From NCBI GenBank assembly GCA_003219495.1, contig QHOZ01000063.1, forward strand, positions 1 to 9,451: a DNA stretch of 9,451 bases, written 5' to 3'. This DNA comes from Verrucomicrobiota bacterium. Lineage in GTDB: Bacteria > Verrucomicrobiota > Verrucomicrobiae > Chthoniobacterales > UBA10450. Positions 7,301 through 9,451 of this stretch are shown here, one piece after another. Made by a program: the position numbers and the translations under genes. The notes below the pieces were generated by a model. That model did not search any database, was not told the DNA's origin, and saw only the letters and a program-made list of their open reading frames with translations. Each line of letters starts with the position of its first letter. The stretch's first letter is position 1.

Positions 7301-8114
7301 AGGCCTCAAAAGTAAGGATTGGTCCCGAGGTGATGAACTCTATGGTGCCGGCGCCGATATCATTGTTGGTGATTGTCAGGGTGGATCGGGATTGGGCGCC
7401 GACTTTGGCGCCAATGGCATTCGTCAGCGATAGCAACACAGTTACGGGAGCTCCAGTCACGCAATTGTCAATGATCGGGACGTAGAGGAAAGCGACTGAC
7501 TGGCTGTTGGTGAAGACGATGTTTGTCGCAACGGTAACAAAATCCTGCCCGGCAGTGGCCGTTCCCGCAAAAGCGAACGCTTCCACCGATGCAGAAGCCT
7601 GACTCGCGGGAGTGCGCAAAATGGCGATCACGGCGTTGGTGTTAGATTCAAAAACGTCGTAGTTGCTCTTGGAAAAAGTAATGTCCGTGTCATCATCAAA
7701 AATGATGACCTGCGCTGTGCTCTGGTCGTCGAGAACGGCTCCGATCGGATTAGACAACACCACGCTGAAGAATTCATCCGGCTCCTGGAGATTATTGTCC
7801 ACCATTGCAATCGCGATGGTTTTCACGACTTCGTTCGAACTGAAGGTAATTGTGCCCGAAGCGCCGATGTAATCCTGCACATCCAGAGCCGAACCGTCGA
7901 CGGTGTTGTAGTTCACAGTCACTGTTCCGGCGGTGCCGCCGGTGCGTGTCACGACGATGATGGCGTTAGTGCCATTCTCGTACGAGCTGAAAGTCGGCAG
8001 CGCGAAGCGCACCGTTTGCGGCTGGGCAAGCGCGAGCATCGGCAGCATCAGCCCCAGCGCCGCCAGCAAAAGACGCGGCTGCATTGGACGAGGTTTGAGG
8101 TGAGAGTCGTTCAT
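4290..8114 (-). CDS. Calx-beta / delta-60 repeat giant exported protein, 5' part (frameshifted)
   Basis: This 1274-residue frame begins with a signal peptide: basic MNDSHLKPRPMQPR, hydrophobic LLLAALGLMLPMLALA, and likely cleavage after A30. I chose the ATG at 8112-8114 because it is four bases past the upstream stop and has AAAGG 11 bases ahead; Met11 has no ribosome site. Three Calx-beta domains follow (about 34-142, 143-252, 256-384), then seven delta-60 repeats (about 395-770). Four more Calx-beta domains follow (781-900, 901-1013, 1014-1132, 1133-1244). The Calx-beta units show the family pattern of an early EN or NE, DY, a late E in the EF/EYL strand, and a closing acidic DDD or DND that in known members binds calcium. 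A second delta-60 block begins at 1251 (GSVDTLFDPNPGPNGFV), but the frame then leaves the family pattern (RRLYHVQ) and stops at 4290-4292. The rest of the protein continues in the next frame from 4312. Export is inferred from the signal peptide; ligand and function are unknown. Confidence 0.9.
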   Translation of the reverse strand: MNDSHLKPRPMQPRLLLAALGLMLPMLALAQPQTVRFALPTFSSYENGTNAIIVVTRTGGTAGTVTVNYNTVDGSALDVQDYIGASGTITFSSNEVVKTIAIAMVDNNLQEPDEFFSVVLSNPIGAVLDDQSTAQVIIFDDDTDITFSKSNYDVFESNTNAVIAILRTPASQASASVEAFAFAGTATAGQDFVTVATNIVFTNSQSVAFLYVPIIDNCVTGAPVTVLLSLTNAIGAKVGAQSRSTLTITNNDIGAGTIEFITSGPILTFEALTETLRIPVSRNCASAGAVTVNYRVANSTNLFTFCHGTTNASAGFDYDVAGGGNFGTLTWAAGDNANKLITLTIRQDLEVELQESIWLELTTPTGGAVLGTNTLFEIQIVDDDLPAGAGDFFYNRVTQDNPSPGANNTVYAIASYDTAASPANRNKTIIGGDFTAVNALVRGGVARLNVDGTVDPGFDPGSGADGFVGAVVILPDDRVLIAGGFGSVDNISRRGIARLNQNGSLDNTFNPGAGADGPIFAMSLLQDGRLLIAGDFTGYNNVPRRSIARLNGDGSLDATFDPGGGTDGPVYALAQQLDGRIIIGGSFTFFDDFPLLGVARLLPAGGIDLSFAPISGANDTVYTLALQNDGRIVLGGAFSTYDGEPRRGVARVNTDGSLDTTFNPGTGVDGLVYSLDLQNDGRALIGGDFSSFNGTIRTNLARLYPNGTLDTSFLDNHYNHASPGPNGFVSAVKFLQDTNVLIGGNFSRLGAGFSLLAVLPRNNYAKILGGDTQTAGNAPGNFEFASATYSVDENVLGGVLTVRVRRLNGNLGAVRVPYFTVDGSGRAGVDYIGETGFINFDDCETLDQFFTIAVNDNNSVDGNRTFRIVLGPPESLGPTVTNSPALGFITTADVTIVDNDFNRGTIGFASPIFSVNEAVGTANITLTRTNGSVGRVTVQYATANGTAVSPSDYRGTNGTLTFEPGQTTKTFAVSIVNDTASEFEEYLNLSLFNVTGGASLGQTNAVLLILSDEVGRGSISFATNEFTVNEAAGTATITLRRTSGSQDKVFVDVMTQDRPPGPGAAREGVDYTGVTNTISFQSGETVQTFTVPILSDGLVEGAEYLNLVLTNVTGGANLGYLSTAALKIVDDDYYGSLSFSDANLYVNETDGQAAITVLRTGGSAEEVSVDFVLTMGTATDGLDYLATNGTLVFPAGSLSQTFDIPIQNDAELEVNETILLTLTNFAKASAGAITQAVLTIIDDEALAAPAGSVDTLFDPNPGPNGFVRRLYHVQ
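4310..4317 (-). other. Frameshift junction with about 41 bases missing from a delta-60 repeat
   Basis: On the coding strand the repeat reads GGT TTC GTG A|GGC GAC TTT ACC: GFV in the upstream frame meets GDFT in the downstream frame with a single A between them. The intact repeat about 600 bases downstream (coding strand, around 3700-3760) has 14 codons at the same place, between GFV and GAFT. By that comparison about 41 bases are absent, removing a VALQ-DGKILIG-type segment and shifting the frame. The upstream frame then stops at 4290-4292; in the downstream frame TGA sits at 4313-4315, exactly at the join. The deletion size assumes a canonical repeat length. Confidence 0.82.
4383..5774 (-). 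repeat. Calx-beta array 2 (four domains)
   Basis: Four consecutive domains begin FEFASATYSVDEN, IGFASPIFSVNEA, ISFATNEFTVNEA and LSFSDANLYVNET, and close with VDND, LSDE, VDDD and IDDE. The first join carries the linker DNDFNRG, which recurs in array 3. Confidence 0.8.
5805..6932 (-). repeat. Delta-60 repeat block 1: seven repeats, predicted seven-bladed propeller
   Basis: Seven copies of a roughly 50-residue unit can be counted by their core: IIGGDFTAVN, LIAGGFGSVD, LIAGDFTGYN, IIGGSFTFFD, VLGGAFSTYD, LIGGDFSSFN, LIGGNFSRLG. Most continue with ARLN..G..D..F.PG.G.D. The first copy carries an insertion (SYDTAASPANRNK) between its first two strands, and the last ends after YAKILGG without the DGSLDxxF strand. 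A beta-propeller fold is inferred from repeat length, strand pattern and copy number. Confidence 0.8.
6963..8015 (-). repeat. Calx-beta array 1 (three domains)
   Basis: Three consecutive domains of about 110-130 residues, ending IIFDDD, TITNND and QIVDDD. The third is longest, with an insert around NSTNLFTFCHGTTNASAG. The second and third carry isolated Cys residues (NC at 217-218, NC at 283-284, FCHG), unlike most Calx-beta domains here. Confidence 0.75.
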
Positions 8115-8118
8115 AGCG

Positions 8119-9451
8119 TTAGGGACCTTTGCGCAATCGGTAGAATTGGTTGCCGGGACCCGCCGGCAGGTTCACCCTCAAACGGCCCGCGATAGGCGCA
8201 GGTGTATTCGTCAGATGCGTCCACGTCGCCCCGGGACTGAGCACATCGGTGCTTTCCAGGAGATAGCCGGGCGAAGGATCGGGCCATGAAATGATGACTT
8301 CGCCGTTGCGCAACGAGATGTCCATTCCCGGAGGGGCGCCCAGCGGACCGGTCTGAATGGTCAGCCGCCATCCAGCTGCGATGGAGCCGGCATCCGCCCC
8401 TTGATCATCCATCACATAGAGCGACCAGGGGCCATTTGGCACATCGCCGTTGAACACCGAGAGTGTGCTGGGGTAAGGACCGGCAGGAGCAGGCGGATAA
8501 AAGTTATCATCCTCGCCAAAGTTCGTCGGCTTGTAAGTGCCCGACACGAGCGTTCCAAATTGCGGCAGGAAACTGGCCGCGGAATCGTCGAACTTCAGGC
8601 TCACCGACTGGGCATCGTTCCCCTGCGCCACGTCGGACATTAGCAACGCCTTCGTTCCGGTGGGACTCACGAGCAGAATATCAATGTCGGCGGGGAATGT
8701 GTGGTTCAGTTCGGAGAGAGTCACGGTGACCTTGCTCACTGCGCCGCTCAGACCAGAGACATTGATCACCGAAGGATACGGCACAGCCGGGGCGGCATCG
8801 GAGATAAGCACCGACGTCGTATTAAAGAACGCGCCCGGCTCGGCAATCGTGCTGACGACCCGTGCGACGTTATTGCTGCTGCGCAGATCCGCGAGATCCG
8901 AAGCGATCGTCACAGTATTCGTGAAGCGGCCTTCGAAGTTGGGGATCACGGTCAGTTGCACCTGGGCGTTGCTCCCGCGCGCCAAATTGTTGAGGAAACA
9001 GTTCACGAAGCCACCGTTCAGGAAACAGAAGCCTTGTGAGGTGGTGACGGTGCTAAAGGTCATGCCAGAGGGCACAGCACTCACGAGCGTCACGTTCGTT
9101 GCAATATCGGGCCCGCGATTCAACGCCGTCATCGTATAAGTCAGGGGCGAACCAATCGAAACCGGCTCAGGCGACGAAACGATGCTGGCGGTAAGGTCGG
9201 CATTCGGAGCTTCGGCACCCTGGAGTGACGAGACGTAAACCGTGGTATCCAGCACCTCATCGCTCGTGTCGGCGACAATAATCGTGAGGGTATTGCTAGT
9301 CGATCCTGGCGCCAACGGAGCCGAGAAGGTCAGGATCGGATCACCATCCGGCGCAAGCACGCCGTTGAGTTCAGTGCCTGGGAGCGGGCGCATGTCCGGA
9401 TGATTGATGTTGATAGGAGCACCCTTCGCAAATGCAATGTTCGTCCCGTTC
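8119..9451 (-). CDS. 3' part of secreted multidomain protein (choice-of-anchor-like end, DUF11, P-like domain, FYRLRK C-terminal module)
   Basis: The 5' end lies outside the window: the frame stays open to 9450 with no stop, so the ATG at 9391-9393 is probably internal. Numbering from that Met gives 424 residues. Residues 1-58, plus the stretch before them (NGTNIAFAKGAPIN), end in IIVADTSDEVLDTTVYVSS, which resembles the end of choice-of-anchor L-type domains. Residues 65-182 look like a DUF11 repeat: TYTMTALNRGPDIATNV, a CFLNGGFVNC cysteine pair and a closing NTVTIASD. Residues 188-347 look like a P/Homo B-type domain, with DIDILLVSPTGTKALL, FNGDVPNGPWSLYVMDDQG and GWRLTI. Residues 357-422 form a module found at the ends of many verrucomicrobial secreted proteins (GYLLEST, W, QFYRLRK). 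The stop (TAA, 8119-8121) is four bases before the next start. No catalytic domain is visible; an adhesive or structural extracellular role is inferred. A protease domain could lie upstream, off the window. Confidence 0.85.
   Translation of the reverse strand, partial: NGTNIAFAKGAPININHPDMRPLPGTELNGVLAPDGDPILTFSAPLAPGSTSNTLTIIVADTSDEVLDTTVYVSSLQGAEAPNADLTASIVSSPEPVSIGSPLTYTMTALNRGPDIATNVTLVSAVPSGMTFSTVTTSQGFCFLNGGFVNCFLNNLARGSNAQVQLTVIPNFEGRFTNTVTIASDLADLRSSNNVARVVSTIAEPGAFFNTTSVLISDAAPAVPYPSVINVSGLSGAVSKVTVTLSELNHTFPADIDILLVSPTGTKALLMSDVAQGNDAQSVSLKFDDSAASFLPQFGTLVSGTYKPTNFGEDDNFYPPAPAGPYPSTLSVFNGDVPNGPWSLYVMDDQGADAGSIAAGWRLTIQTGPLGAPPGMDISLRNGEVIISWPDPSPGYLLESTDVLSPGATWTHLTNTPAPIAGRLRVNLPAGPGNQFYRLRKGP
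8126..8130 (-). promoter_or_regulatory. Possible ribosome binding site for the giant gene
   Basis: AAAGG on the coding strand, 11 bases before the ATG at 8112-8114 and inside the last codons of the upstream gene (RKGP, then TAA). The spacing is a little long. With the four-base gap it suggests translational coupling. Confidence 0.35.

Overview
The window comes from a GC-rich bacterial genome. It most resembles Verrucomicrobiota, probably a Pedosphaera/Limisphaera-like (Limisphaerales) lineage. That assignment rests on very long secreted proteins mixing Calx-beta domains with delta-60 repeats, and on a C-terminal module ending in FYRLRK or FYRARK that recurs in that phylum. It is inference; no rRNA or marker gene is present.

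Every gene I can support lies on the minus strand, so transcription runs right to left. (A) 8119 to the right edge is the 3' part of a secreted multidomain protein: the end of a possible choice-of-anchor-type domain, a DUF11 repeat, a proprotein-convertase P-like domain and the C-terminal module. (B) Four bases after its stop, a giant exported protein begins at 8114 and runs to 1013. It reads as three cassettes, each a Calx-beta array followed by seven delta-60 repeats (3 Calx + 7, 4 Calx + 7, 3 Calx + 7), then a C-terminal module of the same kind. Seven repeats per block, with the last strand of the ring supplied from the front of the block, suggests three seven-bladed beta-propellers. (C) After an 81-base gap, 931 to the left edge is the 5' part of a third exported protein, with a signal peptide and a propeller-like repeat region.

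The main anomaly is in gene B. About 41 bases appear to be missing from the first blade of the second propeller, at about 4312-4316. This shifts the frame and splits the gene into a 1274-residue 5' part and a 3.3-kb 3' part. The 3' part is otherwise fully open, so the lesion is either recent or an assembly/sequencing error in repetitive DNA.

The three genes look like a co-directional cluster of exported surface or extracellular proteins, with A and B probably co-transcribed. Nothing in the window is a recognisable enzyme, so the biological role remains open. I found no tRNA, rRNA, CRISPR array, insertion sequence or convincing terminator or promoter.
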